DNA of 17,723 bases from Clostridiales bacterium (GTDB lineage Bacteria; Bacillota; Clostridia; Oscillospirales; Acutalibacteraceae), in contig JAAVHU010000010.1 in the NCBI GenBank assembly GCA_014799585.1, positions 2,244 to 19,966 on the forward strand. Reading direction: 5' to 3'. The position numbers were made by a program, and so were the translations under genes. Shown here piece by piece: positions 1 through 10,034 of the stretch; within the stretch, counting starts at the first letter, position 1, and each line of letters begins with the position of its first letter. A model generated the notes under the pieces. The model did no database searches, was not told the origin of the DNA, and was given only the letters and a program-made list of their open reading frames with translations.

Positions 1-785
1 GAGGTTAATGGAATGTCATCGGGAACAAGTGATTTAACCTTTCCGAAAACCTGACTGTCTGTTACAACAAGTTTTGGCTTCACTCTCAGATTCTCAAGCG
101 TGAAAGCAAGTTGTTCGGGTTGAACAGTTATACACACAGCGTTTACATCAAGGATATCTCTTATGGTTTGCACCTGCGGTAAAATCATTCTTCCCTTTGG
201 TGCTGAACCATCAATCGGCGTTACAAGAACAACAATTTCATTCATATTGAGCTTATCTGATATTATACAATTTGTAATTTTATTCTTATTTCCAAAAATT
301 GCAATTTTTTCTTTCAGTGCTTTGATATTTTCGCCGTTTTTTGCACTTACGGATAGTTCATTATCAGCAAGATTTTCAATAACTTTCAAATCAGATTTAT
401 TATAAACAACTATGTAAGCAATATCTTTTGCTTTAAAAAGAGCAATCAATTCATCATCACAATCAGATTTGCCTGCCATACTGTCTACAATCAAAACTGC
501 AACATCGGTTTTATTCAATATCTGCTTCGTTTTCTTTACTCTCAGCTCTCCTATATCACCGCTGTCGTCAATTCCCGGAGTATCTATTATCAGCACAGGC
601 CCTATCGGCAAAAGCTCCATAGCTTTTGAAACGGGATCTGTTGTTGTACCCAAAACATCTGAAACGATAGACAAATCCTGCCCTGTAACTGCATTGACAA
701 CGCTTGATTTACCCGCATTTCGTTTGCCGAAAAAGGCGATATGCACTCTGTTGGCATTCGGTGTCTGATTCAAATTTTCTGCCAT
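1..785 (-). CDS. hydF: [FeFe]-hydrogenase H-cluster maturation GTPase HydF (3' end beyond left edge)
   Basis: HydF is the scaffold/carrier on which HydE and HydG products are assembled into the 2Fe subcluster before transfer to apo-hydrogenase; it acts in the cytoplasm. The first 261 residues are visible out of about 400 usual for the family. Seen: an N-terminal GTPase domain with G1 GKRNAGKS (residues 20-27), a G2 threonine cluster (T47-T49), G3 DTPG (68-71), G4 NKSD (129-132) and G5 SAK (147-149), followed by the start of the dimerisation region. The C-terminal Fe-S domain with its HxH/CxxC ligands lies outside the window. Start: the ATG at 785 fits family N-termini, with AAGGAG (802-797) 11 nt upstream. 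An in-frame ATG at 794 overlaps the hydE stop (TAATG) and would add three residues, but sits only 2 nt from the same AAGGAG. The family call rests on the motif set plus the adjacent hydE. Confidence 0.93.
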   Translation of the reverse strand, partial: MAENLNQTPNANRVHIAFFGKRNAGKSSVVNAVTGQDLSIVSDVLGTTTDPVSKAMELLPIGPVLIIDTPGIDDSGDIGELRVKKTKQILNKTDVAVLIVDSMAGKSDCDDELIALFKAKDIAYIVVYNKSDLKVIENLADNELSVSAKNGENIKALKEKIAIFGNKNKITNCIISDKLNMNEIVVLVTPIDGSAPKGRMILPQVQTIRDILDVNAVCITVQPEQLAFTLENLRVKPKLVVTDSQVFGKVKSLVPDDIPLT

Positions 786-793
786 AATCCACA

Positions 794-1843
794 TTACTCC
801 TTATTATAATTCTTATAATCTCCCCTGCTTGTAACAACCTCATATCCTATACTATTCATTCTGCTTTTCAAACTCAAAACACATTCTGCCGCTTCATCAC
901 CCGTGCAGATTTTATTATCATAAAGAAGATATTTTTTACGAACATCTCTTGGCGAGAGATTCGGCATAACAACATTTGCACCTGCAAGAATTCCCTTTTC
1001 TCTGCCCGTTGCATCTATTGTGCCAAGGGCTGTTGTGGCAGGAAGCAGAACATTCGGAAGCATTAATCGGATAATACTCAAAAGCTTTAATGTTAGATTT
1101 AAACTGCCCTGTTCAAAACCCTTAAACGGTGTTGCATTATGCGGAACAAAAGGCCCTATGCCGACCATATGAGGATTTAATTCTTTAATGAATTTCAAAT
1201 CTTTAATCAAGCTATCCGTTGTTTGATACGGAGAACCTACCATAAAGCCACAACCAACCTGAAAACCGATTTCTTTTAGATTATAAAGACAATCCATTCT
1301 GTTTTGAAGTGAAAGGTTATTCGGATGAAGGCGGCTGTAATGCTCACAATCGGCTGTTTCGTGGCGAAGCAGATATCTGTCTGCCCCTGCATCAAAAAAT
1401 GCCTTATAGCTGTCATAACCTCTTTCTCCGATAGAAAGTGTTAAGGCACAGTCAGGATAATTTCTTTTGATTGCTTTGATGATTTCAACCATTTTTTCAT
1501 CTGTAAAAAAGCCGTCTTCTCCGCCCTGCAAAACAAAGGTTCTGAAGCCAAGGTTATAGCCTGTTTCACAGCAATCTAAAATCTGTTCAAGATTAAGGCG
1601 GTAGCGTTCGGCATTGCTGTTGCTTTTGCGTATTCCGCAATAGTAGCAATCATTTTTACAATAATTCGTAAATTCAATCAAGCCTCTGATATAAATTTTA
1701 TTATCATAAACACTTTTGCTTACAGAAGAAGCAGTTTTGTTAAGAAATCCTAATGTTTCTTCACGTTCATCCTCTATAAGACGCTTGAATTCTTCATCAT
1801 TCAAAAAATGGTTTTCTTTCAGTTTTAATACTAAATCTTTCAT
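794..1843 (-). CDS. hydE: [FeFe]-hydrogenase maturation radical SAM enzyme HydE
   Basis: HydE is a radical S-adenosylmethionine enzyme that, with HydG and HydF, builds the 2Fe subcluster of the [FeFe]-hydrogenase H-cluster. The protein is 349 aa, normal for the family. Seen: the radical-SAM CxxxCxxC motif at C62, C66, C69 inside the HydE-type context GLIEFTNYC...CYYCGIR, and the SAM-contacting GGED at 107-110. Near the C-terminus C313 and C321 are spaced CX7C, the positions of the accessory cluster of HydE, but the third cysteine three residues later is absent (CVLS), so that cluster is probably incomplete; known work treats it as dispensable. The gene starts 1 nt after the uvrA stop and ends against hydF, which implies translational coupling. 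BioB and PylB are related, but the motif context and the hydF neighbour favour HydE. Confidence 0.95.
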   Translation of the reverse strand: MKDLVLKLKENHFLNDEEFKRLIEDEREETLGFLNKTASSVSKSVYDNKIYIRGLIEFTNYCKNDCYYCGIRKSNSNAERYRLNLEQILDCCETGYNLGFRTFVLQGGEDGFFTDEKMVEIIKAIKRNYPDCALTLSIGERGYDSYKAFFDAGADRYLLRHETADCEHYSRLHPNNLSLQNRMDCLYNLKEIGFQVGCGFMVGSPYQTTDSLIKDLKFIKELNPHMVGIGPFVPHNATPFKGFEQGSLNLTLKLLSIIRLMLPNVLLPATTALGTIDATGREKGILAGANVVMPNLSPRDVRKKYLLYDNKICTGDEAAECVLSLKSRMNSIGYEVVTSRGDYKNYNKE

Positions 1844-1844
1844 A

Positions 1845-4670
1845 TTATTTCTCTAACAATGGTTTTAAATATTTTGCAGTGTATGATTTCTTGGATTTTG
1901 CAACTTCCTCAGGCGTACCTTTGGCGATAATTGTTCCGCCGCCTTTTCCGCCCTCAGGGCCTAAATCAATAATATAATCGGCTGTTTTAATCACATCAAG
2001 ATTATGCTCTATAACAAGCACGGTATTTCCCTTATCCACAAGAGCATTCAGCACATTGATAAGCCTGTGCACATCGGCTGTATGAAGCCCTGTTGTTGGC
2101 TCATCAAGGATATAAATGGTTTTGCCTGTTGAACGTTTCATAAGCTCTGTGGCAAGTTTGACACGCTGTGCTTCACCACCTGAAAGCGTTGTTGCAGGCT
2201 GACCGATTTTGATGTAGCCAAGACCAACCTCTGAAAGTGTTTTCAGTTTACGATAAATTTTTGGCTGCTGTTTGAAGAATTCAAGACCTTCATCAACCGT
2301 CATTTCAAGCACTTCATAAATGCTTTTGCCCTTGAATTTAACCTCAAGCGTTTCACGATTATAACGCTGACCGCCGCAGACATCACACGGAACATAGATA
2401 TCTGCAAGGAAATGCATTTCTATTTTAACAATACCGTCACCCTGGCAGGCTTCACATCGTCCGCCCTTTACATTAAAGGAGAAGCGGTTTGACTTATAGC
2501 CTCTGATTTTCGCATCAGGTGTTTCTGCAAACAAATCACGGATATCATTGAAAACGCCTGTATACGTTGCAGGGTTTGAACGAGGTGTTCTGCCGATTGG
2601 GGACTGATCTATGTCAATCACCTTATCAAGATATTCTGCACCCTTAATTGCTTTGAATTCTCCCGGACGTTTTTTTGCCTTATTGAGTTCGTTTGCAAGA
2701 TACTTATAGATGATTTCGTTTACAAGACTTGATTTACCCGAACCCGAAACACCTGTTACAGCAACAAACTGACCAAGCGGAATTTCAACATTGATATTCT
2801 TTAAATTATTTTCCTTTGCACCCATTACGGTTAATTTATGCCCATTGCCTTTTCTTCTTGTTTCAGGAACAAGGATTTGCTTTTTACCGCTTAAATACTG
2901 ACCTGTGATTGAATTTTCACAATGAATAATATCATCAACAGAGCCTGCTGCTATAAGCTCTCCGCCGTGAACACCCGCACCCGGTCCGATATCAACAACA
3001 TAATCGGCAGCACGCATTGTATCTTCATCATGCTCTACAACGATAAGTGTATTACCCAAATCCCTAAGATGTCTTAAAGTGCCGAGCAACTTCTCATTAT
3101 CTCTTTGATGCAGACCGATAGACGGCTCATCAAGAATATAAAGCACACCTGTTAAAGAAGAGCCTATCTGCGTTGCAAGGCGGATACGCTGTGCCTCACC
3201 GCCTGAAAGCGTTGCCGCTTCACGGGAAAGAGAAAGATAATCAAGGCCAACTGCATTCAAAAAATTCAGCCTTTCCTTGATTTCTCTGATAATCAATCTG
3301 CCTATCATCTGCTCTTTTTCGGTTAATTCAAGATTATCAATAAAATCAAGCTCTTCTGAAATAGACATCTGGCAGAATTCATAAATATTCTTTCCGCCGA
3401 CAGTTACTGAAAGGCTGATTGGAGAAAGCCTTGCACCCTTACAATCGGGGCAAACAGCAGAAACCATAACTGTTTCTATATCCGCTCTTGACCACTCGGA
3501 TGTTGTTTCATCATATCTGCGTTTTAAATTATTAACAACACCCTCAAAATCATTTACGTATGTGCCGCTTCCATAAGCGGTAACACGTTTCATTTTGATT
3601 TTTTTACCATTTGTGCCGTGCAGAATAACATCAATTGCTTCTTTTGGAAGCATTTCAACAGGCATATCAAGAGAAAAATTATATTCAGCCGCAAGTGCTT
3701 CAAAATACATTCTTGCAATGGAGGAGCCGTCTGCAACATTCCAGCCGCTTGCCTTGATTGCACCCTGATTAATGGATAGCTTTCTGTTTGGAATAATCAA
3801 ATCCTCATCAATTTCCATAAAGGTGCCAAGACCCGAACAACGCTTGCACGCACCAAACGGATTATTGAATGAAAACATACGCGGGCTCATTTCCTCAATA
3901 GATACACCGTGCTCAGGGCAGGCATAATCAAGAGAAAACAGCTCTTCCTCTCCGTCTATAACATCGCAAAGCACCAAGCCCTTTGAAAGATGCGTTGCGG
4001 TTTCAATACTATCGGTTAAACGGCTTCGTATACTTTCGGAAACAACAAGACGGTCTACAACAACCTCAATGTTATGCTTCTTGTTTTTCTCCATTTTGAT
4101 TTCTTCAGACAAATCATAAATACTGCCGTCTACTCTTACACGAACAAAACCGCTTCTTCTTGCATCATCAAGCTCTTTAACATATTCACCCTTACGTCCT
4201 CTTACAATAGGAGCCATAATCTGAATTTTTGTTTTTTCGGGATAGGAAAGAATACTGTCTACAATCTGATCAATTGTCTGCTGTGCAATCTCTCTGCCGC
4301 ATATAGGACAATGCGGAATACCTATTCTTGCATAAAGAAGTCTTAAATAATCATAAATCTCCGTTACTGTGCCAACCGTTGAACGTGGGTTTTTAGAGGT
4401 TGTTTTCTGATCTATGGATATAGCAGGACTTAAGCCCTCAATGTAATCCACATCAGGCTTTTCCATCTGACCCAAAAACTGCCTTGCATAGGAAGAAAGG
4501 CTTTCAACATATCTTCTTTGCCCCTCTGCATAAATCGTATCAAATGCAAGGCTTGATTTACCAGAGCCGGAAAGGCCTGTGAAAACAACAAGGCTGTCCC
4601 TTGGAATTTCAACATCAATATTTTTTAAATTATGCTCTCTTGCACCTTTAACAACTAAATTCTTTATCAT
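1845..4670 (-). CDS. uvrA: Excinuclease ABC subunit A, UvrA
   Basis: UvrA is the damage-sensing ATPase of nucleotide excision repair; its dimer loads UvrB at bulky DNA lesions. 941 aa, full length. Seen: two ABC ATPase modules, the first with Walker [10 protein letters not shown] (32-40), signature LSGGEAQR (about 488-495) and [11 protein letters not shown]alker B; the second with Walker [10 protein letters not shown] (about 638-646), signature LSGGEAQR (about 829-836) and [10 protein letters not shown]. Cysteine pairs of the zinc modules are intact ([13 protein letters not shown] region; CEACQGDG with CDVCGGQ). The ATG at 4670 overlaps the MATE stop by 4 nt (ATGA), and the stop lies 1 nt before hydE. 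The gene is intact, with no missing catalytic residue. Its separation from uvrB by a transporter gene is unusual, since uvrB and uvrA are commonly adjacent. Confidence 0.98.
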   Translation of the reverse strand: MIKNLVVKGAREHNLKNIDVEIPRDSLVVFTGLSGSGKSSLAFDTIYAEGQRRYVESLSSYARQFLGQMEKPDVDYIEGLSPAISIDQKTTSKNPRSTVGTVTEIYDYLRLLYARIGIPHCPICGREIAQQTIDQIVDSILSYPEKTKIQIMAPIVRGRKGEYVKELDDARRSGFVRVRVDGSIYDLSEEIKMEKNKKHNIEVVVDRLVVSESIRSRLTDSIETATHLSKGLVLCDVIDGEEELFSLDYACPEHGVSIEEMSPRMFSFNNPFGACKRCSGLGTFMEIDEDLIIPNRKLSINQGAIKASGWNVADGSSIARMYFEALAAEYNFSLDMPVEMLPKEAIDVILHGTNGKKIKMKRVTAYGSGTYVNDFEGVVNNLKRRYDETTSEWSRADIETVMVSAVCPDCKGARLSPISLSVTVGGKNIYEFCQMSISEELDFIDNLELTEKEQMIGRLIIREIKERLNFLNAVGLDYLSLSREAATLSGGEAQRIRLATQIGSSLTGVLYILDEPSIGLHQRDNEKLLGTLRHLRDLGNTLIVVEHDEDTMRAADYVVDIGPGAGVHGGELIAAGSVDDIIHCENSITGQYLSGKKQILVPETRRKGNGHKLTVMGAKENNLKNINVEIPLGQFVAVTGVSGSGKSSLVNEIIYKYLANELNKAKKRPGEFKAIKGAEYLDKVIDIDQSPIGRTPRSNPATYTGVFNDIRDLFAETPDAKIRGYKSNRFSFNVKGGRCEACQGDGIVKIEMHFLADIYVPCDVCGGQRYNRETLEVKFKGKSIYEVLEMTVDEGLEFFKQQPKIYRKLKTLSEVGLGYIKIGQPATTLSGGEAQRVKLATELMKRSTGKTIYILDEPTTGLHTADVHRLINVLNALVDKGNTVLVIEHNLDVIKTADYIIDLGPEGGKGGGTIIAKGTPEEVAKSKKSYTAKYLKPLLEK

Positions 4671-6100
4671 TTTTCATCACCTGTTTTAACATTGATAAAT
4701 TCAGTTTTATAATTTTTCAAAGCCTTTCTGCCTTCTTTTGTTACGGGCTTAAGCCATTTCTTTGAACGATAATGGCGAAGGCAAAGGAAGGTTTTAAAAT
4801 AATCCTCAAAAACATACATAACGCCGAATGCAACAACAAACGGAACTTTTATCAAATGCACCGCTATAAGCGTTGCAGGAAGTGAAATAAGCCACAAACA
4901 GCTTAAATCATATTTAACACCCGTTACAGTGTCACCGCCTGAGCGGAAAATACCCACAATCTGAATATAAGGTATCATTCTTATAGGAAGCTCACATGCA
5001 TAAATCGTCATAATAATAACAGCAGAATTAAGTGTAACCTCGCTGATATTATTACCCATATTGAATATACCCACAAGCTGATATCTGAAGGTTATAATAA
5101 TCACTGAAACGAAGATGGCAAGAAACGGAACAAGGAAAGCAAAGCGTTTTGAATCTGTTACACCATCTTTAATTTTACCCTTGCCGATGGATTTGCCAAC
5201 CATAACGCTGCAGGCATTACAAAGACCAACAAAAAATACGAAAGCTATATTTTCAAAGCTTCTTAAAATGGTTACGGAAGCAAAGTATTCATATCCCATA
5301 TTTGCATAAATCAAATTGAAAACAAAAGTGCCTGCACCCCACATACCTTCATTGAACACAACAGGCGTTGTTCTTTTAAAGAATTCCTTAATCTCTGCCT
5401 TTTTGAAGCAAAACATTTCTTTAAACGGAGCAATAATAATCGTTTTACGGATAACAGAAACAACAACAATTACCGTTACACCTGCCCATGCAGAAATAGA
5501 GGTTGCCAAAGCAGCACCCTTTATACCCATTTCAGAAAAGCCGAATTTTCCGAAAATCATACAATAATCAAGCACAATATTAAGCACAGTGGTAAAGCCC
5601 GAAACATACATAGGAAGCCTTACTTCTTCGGTTGAACGAAGAACAGTTGACAGCACATTTGTGATTGCAACGGCAAAATAAGAATAAGCAACCACGCTTA
5701 AGTATTTACTGCCCTCTGAAATAATAGCAGGGTCTGAATTAAACATTCTTAATACATACTGCGGAATAATAAGGCTTACTGCCGTAAATATTCCCGAAAC
5801 AACAAGCACACAAGCAAGAGCAATTCCGCAAGTTCGGTGAATTCTTTTTTTATCATTTGCTCCCCAGAACTGAGAAACAAAAACGGTTGTACCCGAGCAG
5901 AAGCCGAAAATAACCATTGTCATAAGCCAGCCCCACTGTCCAACCATACCAACAGACGAAAGTGCAACATCACCAAGCTGGCTGACAAGCAGAGTATCTG
6001 CAAGGGTAAAGGAACTTGTTAACATATTCTGCAGTGCAACAGGAATTGCAAGCGTTAATGCACTTTTCCAAAACAGTTTATCTTTAAATAATTTAAGCAT
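4667..6100 (-). CDS. MATE-family multidrug/toxic-compound efflux transporter
   Basis: Predicted inner-membrane antiporter of the MATE family (NorM/DinF-like), which exports cationic or aromatic compounds using H+ or Na+ gradients. 477 aa with about twelve hydrophobic helices in two MatE halves. The N-terminal half begins with the typical [13 protein letters not shown] helix and a helix-1/2 segment [14 protein letters not shown]; the [14 protein letters not shown] cytoplasmic loop is also typical. The second half begins near residue 240. Substrate cannot be told from sequence. ATG at 6100, with GGAG 8 nt upstream that overlaps the uvrB stop; the 3' end overlaps uvrA by 4 nt. Location between two repair genes suggests co-expression with damage repair, perhaps exporting a DNA-damaging compound, but that is inference only. 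Confidence 0.93.
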   Translation of the reverse strand: MLKLFKDKLFWKSALTLAIPVALQNMLTSSFTLADTLLVSQLGDVALSSVGMVGQWGWLMTMVIFGFCSGTTVFVSQFWGANDKKRIHRTCGIALACVLVVSGIFTAVSLIIPQYVLRMFNSDPAIISEGSKYLSVVAYSYFAVAITNVLSTVLRSTEEVRLPMYVSGFTTVLNIVLDYCMIFGKFGFSEMGIKGAALATSISAWAGVTVIVVVSVIRKTIIIAPFKEMFCFKKAEIKEFFKRTTPVVFNEGMWGAGTFVFNLIYANMGYEYFASVTILRSFENIAFVFFVGLCNACSVMVGKSIGKGKIKDGVTDSKRFAFLVPFLAIFVSVIIITFRYQLVGIFNMGNNISEVTLNSAVIIMTIYACELPIRMIPYIQIVGIFRSGGDTVTGVKYDLSCLWLISLPATLIAVHLIKVPFVVAFGVMYVFEDYFKTFLCLRHYRSKKWLKPVTKEGRKALKNYKTEFINVKTGDEK

Positions 6101-6105
6101 CCTCT

Positions 6106-8064
6106 TTACTCCGATTTTAATTCATTAATCTTATCACGTAAATATGCTGCATGCTCAAATTCAAGCATTTTAGCAGCTTCCTTCATTTCTTTGGTTAAGC
6201 TATGGATAAGCGCCTCTTTTTCACTCTTTGACATACGTTTTTTACGCTTGCCGTCAAGCTTTTCTTTAGAGGTAATTTCAAGCACCTGACGAACATTTTT
6301 CTTAATGGTCTGCGGCACAATGCCGTGTTCTTCATTATACTGCTCTTGAATCTTACGGCGGCGGAGGGTTTCTGTTATCGCACGTTCCATAGACGGCGTT
6401 ACACTGTCTGCATACATAATAACCTCGCCGTTTGCGTTTCTTGCAGCTCTGCCGATTGTCTGAACAAGAGAGGTTTCCGAACGAAGAAAGCCCTCTTTAT
6501 CGGCATCTATAATAGCTACAAGAGATACTTCGGGAATATCAAGACCCTCACGAAGCAGGTTGATACCAACAAGAACATCAAACTGACCAAGACGCAAATC
6601 ACGGATAATTTCCATTCGTTCAATTGTATCAACATCGTGGTGCATATAGCGAACTTTAATATCAAAGCCCTCAAGGTAAGCCGTTAAATCCTCTGCCATA
6701 GCCTTTGTAAGCGTTGTTACAAGCACTCTTTCCCCTCGTTCGATTCGGATATTGATTTCAGAAACCAAATCGTCCATCTGATCTTCTGTTGGCTTAACAG
6801 TAATGATAGGATCAAGCAAACCTGTTGGGCGGATAATCTGCTCAACAATCTGCGTTGAATTTTCTTTTTCAAATTCACCCGGTGTTGCAGAGGTAAACAC
6901 AACCTGATTAACCTTTTTATAAAATTCATCAAACTGAAGCGGTCTGTTATCAAAAGCAGACGGCAGGCGGAAGCCGAATTCAATAAGGCTCGCCTTTCTG
7001 CTGTGGTCTCCGCCGTACATTCCCCTTACCTGCGGAAGCATAACATGGCTTTCATCGCAGAAAAGAAGAAAATCATCTGGAAAATAATCAAGCAATGTAA
7101 ACGGTGCCTCACCCGGTTTTCTGTTGCTCATAACAGCAGAATAGTTTTCAATGCCCTTGCAGAAGCCCGTTTCCTGCAGCATTTCAATATCATTCATTGT
7201 TCGCTCTTTAATACGCTGAGCCTCAAGGAGCTTGCCTTTGCTTTCAAAATAGGAAACACGCTCAACCATTTCATTATAAATTTTATCAAGAGCAACTTTC
7301 ATTTTTTCCTGCCCAACAACATAGTGAGATGCAGGATAAATGCAGGTGTGGGAAAGGATGCCCTCAACCTTGCCTGTTAGTGGATTGATTTCACAAATTC
7401 TGTCTATCTCATCGCCGAAAAATTCAACTCTTATTGCATTTCCGCTTGAACCTGCGGGGAAAATTTCAAGTGTATCACCACGAACTCTGAATTTGTTTCT
7501 TACAAAATTTATATCATTTCTTTCATACTGAATAGAAACAAGTTTTAAAATCAAATCATCCCTGCTGTATTCCATACCTGAACGAAGAGAAATGACCATA
7601 TTGCGGTAATCAATAGGGTCACCAATAGAATAGATACAGGAAACAGATGCAACGATAATAACATCTCTTCTTTCGGAAAGAGCGGCAGTTGCACTATGGC
7701 GCAGCTTGTCTATCTCTTCATTAATTGCACTGTCCTTTTCAATATAAGTATCCGTAGTCGGCACATAAGCCTCAGGCTGATAATAATCATAATAAGACAC
7801 GAAATATTCAACAGCATTTTCGGGAAAGAACTCCTTAAACTCTGAGCAAAGCTGAGCCGCAAGCGTTTTATTATGCGCAAGCACAAGTGTTGGCTTATTC
7901 ACTTTTTCAATGATATTTGCCATTGTAAAGGTTTTTCCCGAGCCTGTTACACCCATTAAGGTTTGCTCTCTATCCCCTCTTTTAATGCCGTTTACAAGGG
8001 CTTCTATCGCCTGTGGCTGATCACCCGTTGGCTTATATTCACTTACAAGTTTGAAATGATCCAT
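6106..8064 (-). CDS. uvrB: Excinuclease ABC subunit B, UvrB
   Basis: UvrB is the helicase-like damage-verification subunit that receives DNA from UvrA and recruits UvrC. 652 aa from ATG 8064. Seen: Walker A GVTGSGKT (38-45), the beta-hairpin region with [12 protein letters not shown] (91-102), DEAD-box-like DESH near residue 337, helicase motifs TSATPGE and QTIGRAARN, and a C-terminal UVR coiled coil (about 613-650) that binds UvrC. Start: ATG 8064 has AAAAAGGA (8083-8076) 11 nt upstream; an in-frame TTG at 8073 would add three residues but sits only 2 nt from that element, so I prefer the ATG. A TATACT hexamer (8106-8101) is a possible -10, without a convincing -35. I see no LexA box of the Firmicute CGAAC-N4-GTTCG kind upstream. 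First gene of a five-gene cluster. Confidence 0.98.
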   Translation of the reverse strand: MDHFKLVSEYKPTGDQPQAIEALVNGIKRGDREQTLMGVTGSGKTFTMANIIEKVNKPTLVLAHNKTLAAQLCSEFKEFFPENAVEYFVSYYDYYQPEAYVPTTDTYIEKDSAINEEIDKLRHSATAALSERRDVIIVASVSCIYSIGDPIDYRNMVISLRSGMEYSRDDLILKLVSIQYERNDINFVRNKFRVRGDTLEIFPAGSSGNAIRVEFFGDEIDRICEINPLTGKVEGILSHTCIYPASHYVVGQEKMKVALDKIYNEMVERVSYFESKGKLLEAQRIKERTMNDIEMLQETGFCKGIENYSAVMSNRKPGEAPFTLLDYFPDDFLLFCDESHVMLPQVRGMYGGDHSRKASLIEFGFRLPSAFDNRPLQFDEFYKKVNQVVFTSATPGEFEKENSTQIVEQIIRPTGLLDPIITVKPTEDQMDDLVSEINIRIERGERVLVTTLTKAMAEDLTAYLEGFDIKVRYMHHDVDTIERMEIIRDLRLGQFDVLVGINLLREGLDIPEVSLVAIIDADKEGFLRSETSLVQTIGRAARNANGEVIMYADSVTPSMERAITETLRRRKIQEQYNEEHGIVPQTIKKNVRQVLEITSKEKLDGKRKKRMSKSEKEALIHSLTKEMKEAAKMLEFEHAAYLRDKINELKSE

Positions 8065-8115
8065 ACAAAACAAAATCCTTTTTATCGCATAATCGCAGTT
8101 AGTATAGCATAGATA

Positions 8116-8144
8116 TTTACTTTTTTTATTTTATAATATATAAT
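8116..8144 (+). promoter_or_regulatory. Promoter of the pseudouridine synthase gene, predicted to give a leaderless mRNA
   Basis: TTTACT (8116-8121), a 17-bp spacer and TATAAT (8139-8144). The -35 matches TTGACA in four of six bases and the -10 is perfect. Transcription starting about seven bases after the -10 would begin at or next to the ATG at 8151. A second TATAAT at 8132-8137 overlaps this one but has a poorer -35; it would give a leader of only 6-8 nt. No Shine-Dalgarno is present before 8151 with either choice. Confidence 0.55.
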
Positions 8145-8150
8145 TCTTTT

Positions 8151-9098
8151 ATGAAAAGTTTTACCATATCTAAAAATGATGCAGGGCAAAGGGTTGATAA
8201 ATTTATTTTAAAAACCTTTCCGAAACTGCCAAAATCATTGATGTTTAAGGAAATCAGAAAAAAGAACATTAAAGTTAATAGAAAAAGAACAGATGCATCC
8301 GCCGTTTTAAACGAGGGAGATGTAATTGAATTATATCTGAAAGATGATGTGCTTGAAGAAAAGGTGAAGCATTATGATTTTACGAATGCTTCAAAAAAGC
8401 TGGATATCCTTTATGAGGATGAAAACATCATTCTTCTTGATAAGAAGGTTGGGCTTCTCTGCCACCCTGACGGCAATGAATATGTTGATACCTTGATTTC
8501 AAGAGTGAAGCGTTATCTTTACGAAAAAGGCGAATGGAACCCTGAGGACAGCAGCACCTTTTCCCCCTCCCTTGCCAACAGGATAGACCGAAACACAGGC
8601 GGAATTGTGATTGCCGCAAAAAATGCAGAAGCTCTGCGTATTCTGAACGAAAAAATCAAAAGCAGAGATATTGAAAAGTTTTATCTTACTGTTGTGCACG
8701 GCAAAATGGAAAAGGAAAGCGACACACTTACGGCTTTCCTTACAAAAGATACAAGAAAAAACAAGGTAACTGTTTCAGAACAGGAAACAGACAGTTCAAA
8801 AAAGATTGTTACAAAATACACGTTGCTTGATTATCAGGACGGTAATTCCCTGCTTGAGATTGATTTGAAAACAGGCAGAACACATCAGATAAGAGCACAT
8901 ATGGCTTATATCGGACATCCGCTTTTAAATGACGGAAAATACGGAAAAGAGCAAGGCAGATACAGGCAGGCATTGTACAGCTACAAACTCATTTTCCATA
9001 TGAAAGATGCAGGAATTTTAAGCTATCTGGACGGCAGGCAGTTTGAGATTAAAAACTGTGAACTTATCCAAAATTTCAAGGAGAACAAATATATATGA
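8151..9098 (+). CDS. RluA-family RNA pseudouridine synthase (RluC/RluD-like)
   Basis: Converts specific uridines of rRNA, possibly tRNA, to pseudouridine in the cytoplasm. 315 aa. Seen: an S4-like RNA-binding N-terminus (about 1-65, with DAGQRVDKFI), then the synthase domain with catalytic Asp146 in the NRIDRNTGG motif, a variant of the family HRLDxxTSG in which the usual His is Asn. A later conserved stretch, KTGRTHQIRAHM followed by GHPLLNDGKYG, is intact. The target position cannot be assigned from sequence. The N-terminus MKSFTISKNDAGQR matches how the family normally begins, so ATG 8151 is probably right even though no ribosome binding site precedes it. The stop overlaps the ATG of the next gene by 4 nt, so the downstream membrane protein is probably co-translated. 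Confidence 0.94.
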   Translation: MKSFTISKNDAGQRVDKFILKTFPKLPKSLMFKEIRKKNIKVNRKRTDASAVLNEGDVIELYLKDDVLEEKVKHYDFTNASKKLDILYEDENIILLDKKVGLLCHPDGNEYVDTLISRVKRYLYEKGEWNPEDSSTFSPSLANRIDRNTGGIVIAAKNAEALRILNEKIKSRDIEKFYLTVVHGKMEKESDTLTAFLTKDTRKNKVTVSEQETDSSKKIVTKYTLLDYQDGNSLLEIDLKTGRTHQIRAHMAYIGHPLLNDGKYGKEQGRYRQALYSYKLIFHMKDAGILSYLDGRQFEIKNCELIQNFKENKYI

Positions 9099-9565
9099 AA
9101 AAGAAATTCATAAGAATCATTTCGCCGATTACCCTTGTGGTTATAGCACTGTTGGATATTGCCGTTACAGGCTTTGCAGTGTTTTCTGTAATAAAAATAC
9201 TTGAAGCACAGAATTTGTATGCCATTTTCTTTGGTGCTTTAGAGCTGTTGGCAATTGTGGTTGCCGTTTTGGTTACAAAAGAAACCGTAAGCAACGGCAT
9301 TGCTTTTTATGAGGATAGATTTGAGTTTACAGGCATTGATGATAACAACGTTTTTTCATACAGTGATATTACCGAGGTTGAAACTTATAAAGACACAAAG
9401 GCAAGCCTGAAAAAGAATTTTATAGACAGGCAGACACTGATTATGATTACATTGAATGATGAAACGGTTACAACCGTTAATTTAGGCCTTACCTCAAAAA
9501 AAGCTTTAACCGAATTCAAAACCGAACTAAAAAAGCATATAAGCGAAGATATAATAAAGGGATAA
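9095..9565 (+). CDS. Small membrane protein with two N-terminal helices and a PH-like cytoplasmic tail (function unknown)
   Basis: I do not recognise this 156-aa protein as a named family. Two hydrophobic helices are visible (about 8-33 and 40-62), with a lysine-rich N-terminus suggesting both ends lie in the cytoplasm. The remaining about 90 residues are soluble and look beta-rich, then end in an amphipathic helix (KKALTEFKTELKKHI). That layout resembles small PH-like or YcxB-like membrane proteins, but the comparison is by architecture only. Start ATG 9095 overlaps the stop of the pseudouridine synthase gene (ATGA) and has AAGGAGAAC upstream inside that gene, so it is firmly part of the same transcript. 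Base composition matches its upstream neighbour. Confidence 0.8.
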   Translation: MKKKFIRIISPITLVVIALLDIAVTGFAVFSVIKILEAQNLYAIFFGALELLAIVVAVLVTKETVSNGIAFYEDRFEFTGIDDNNVFSYSDITEVETYKDTKASLKKNFIDRQTLIMITLNDETVTTVNLGLTSKKALTEFKTELKKHISEDIIKG

Positions 9566-9586
9566 TTTCAAATTTAGGAGAAAACT

Positions 9587-9985
9587 ATGTATTTAGGTGG
9601 AATTTGGATAAAAGGTATTGTAAAAATTGCAATTGCAGTAATTGCGTTTTTATGTGGTATATACGCACACAAAAAACTAAAATGGAAAGTGCAAGAATTA
9701 TCTGTTACTGCTTTAATTTGTTTAGGTGTAATGGTATTCGGCTTAATAGATATAAGTCATGCTATAAAACCAAATATCCAACAAATCACAGTTCATTATG
9801 TTAGTGAAAGTAAATTTGGTTATCATTTTATAGATGAAAACGAAAATAATTATGATTTAACTATGGACTCAATTACTTACGGCAAATTATTGGATGGAGC
9901 TGAATTAGACAAAGATACACTTTATACAATTACATATGAAGCAAAGTCCGACACAATCATAGGAATTGATACAGATAATCATTAG
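9587..9985 (+). CDS. Small membrane protein with beta-rich C-terminal domain (function unknown)
   Basis: Unrecognised 132-aa protein. Two membrane helices are predicted at about 6-27 and 37-59. A C-terminal region of about 70 residues follows (QITVHYVSESKFGYHFIDEN...), which alternates in the way of a small beta barrel, possibly OB-like, and ends in acidic residues. AGGAG lies a few bases upstream of ATG 9587, 21 nt after the previous stop, so it may be the third gene of the 8151 transcript. It is noticeably richer in A/T than the pseudouridine synthase and iron genes, which could mean more recent arrival or only relaxed selection. No catalytic motif is visible. Confidence 0.75.
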   Translation: MYLGGIWIKGIVKIAIAVIAFLCGIYAHKKLKWKVQELSVTALICLGVMVFGLIDISHAIKPNIQQITVHYVSESKFGYHFIDENENNYDLTMDSITYGKLLDGAELDKDTLYTITYEAKSDTIIGIDTDNH

Positions 9986-9994
9986 CTGATATTT

Positions 9995-10029
9995 AAAAAG
10001 CAACCGGCAGGTCGATGACGATGCCGTTA
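9995..10029 (+). repeat. Decayed copy of the hairpin repeat at 10843-10876
   Basis: Positions 9995-10019 match 10843-10867 over 25 bases with one substitution (C at 10004 instead of A), in the same orientation. The right arm that would complete the hairpin is altered: GACGATGCCG here against GACCTGCCG in the intact copy, which leaves a stem of CGGCA/TGCCG with an internal mismatch. The run of A on the left side becomes a U-run on the minus strand, so this was probably once a minus-strand terminator, although no minus-strand gene now lies upstream of it. Confidence 0.6.
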
Positions 10030-10034
10030 TTTGA

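Noticed and set aside
9986..10030. Left hairpin repeat as a working terminator for the 9587 gene
   Set aside because: The stem is interrupted and no T-run follows on the plus strand; its polarity fits the minus strand, where no gene uses it.
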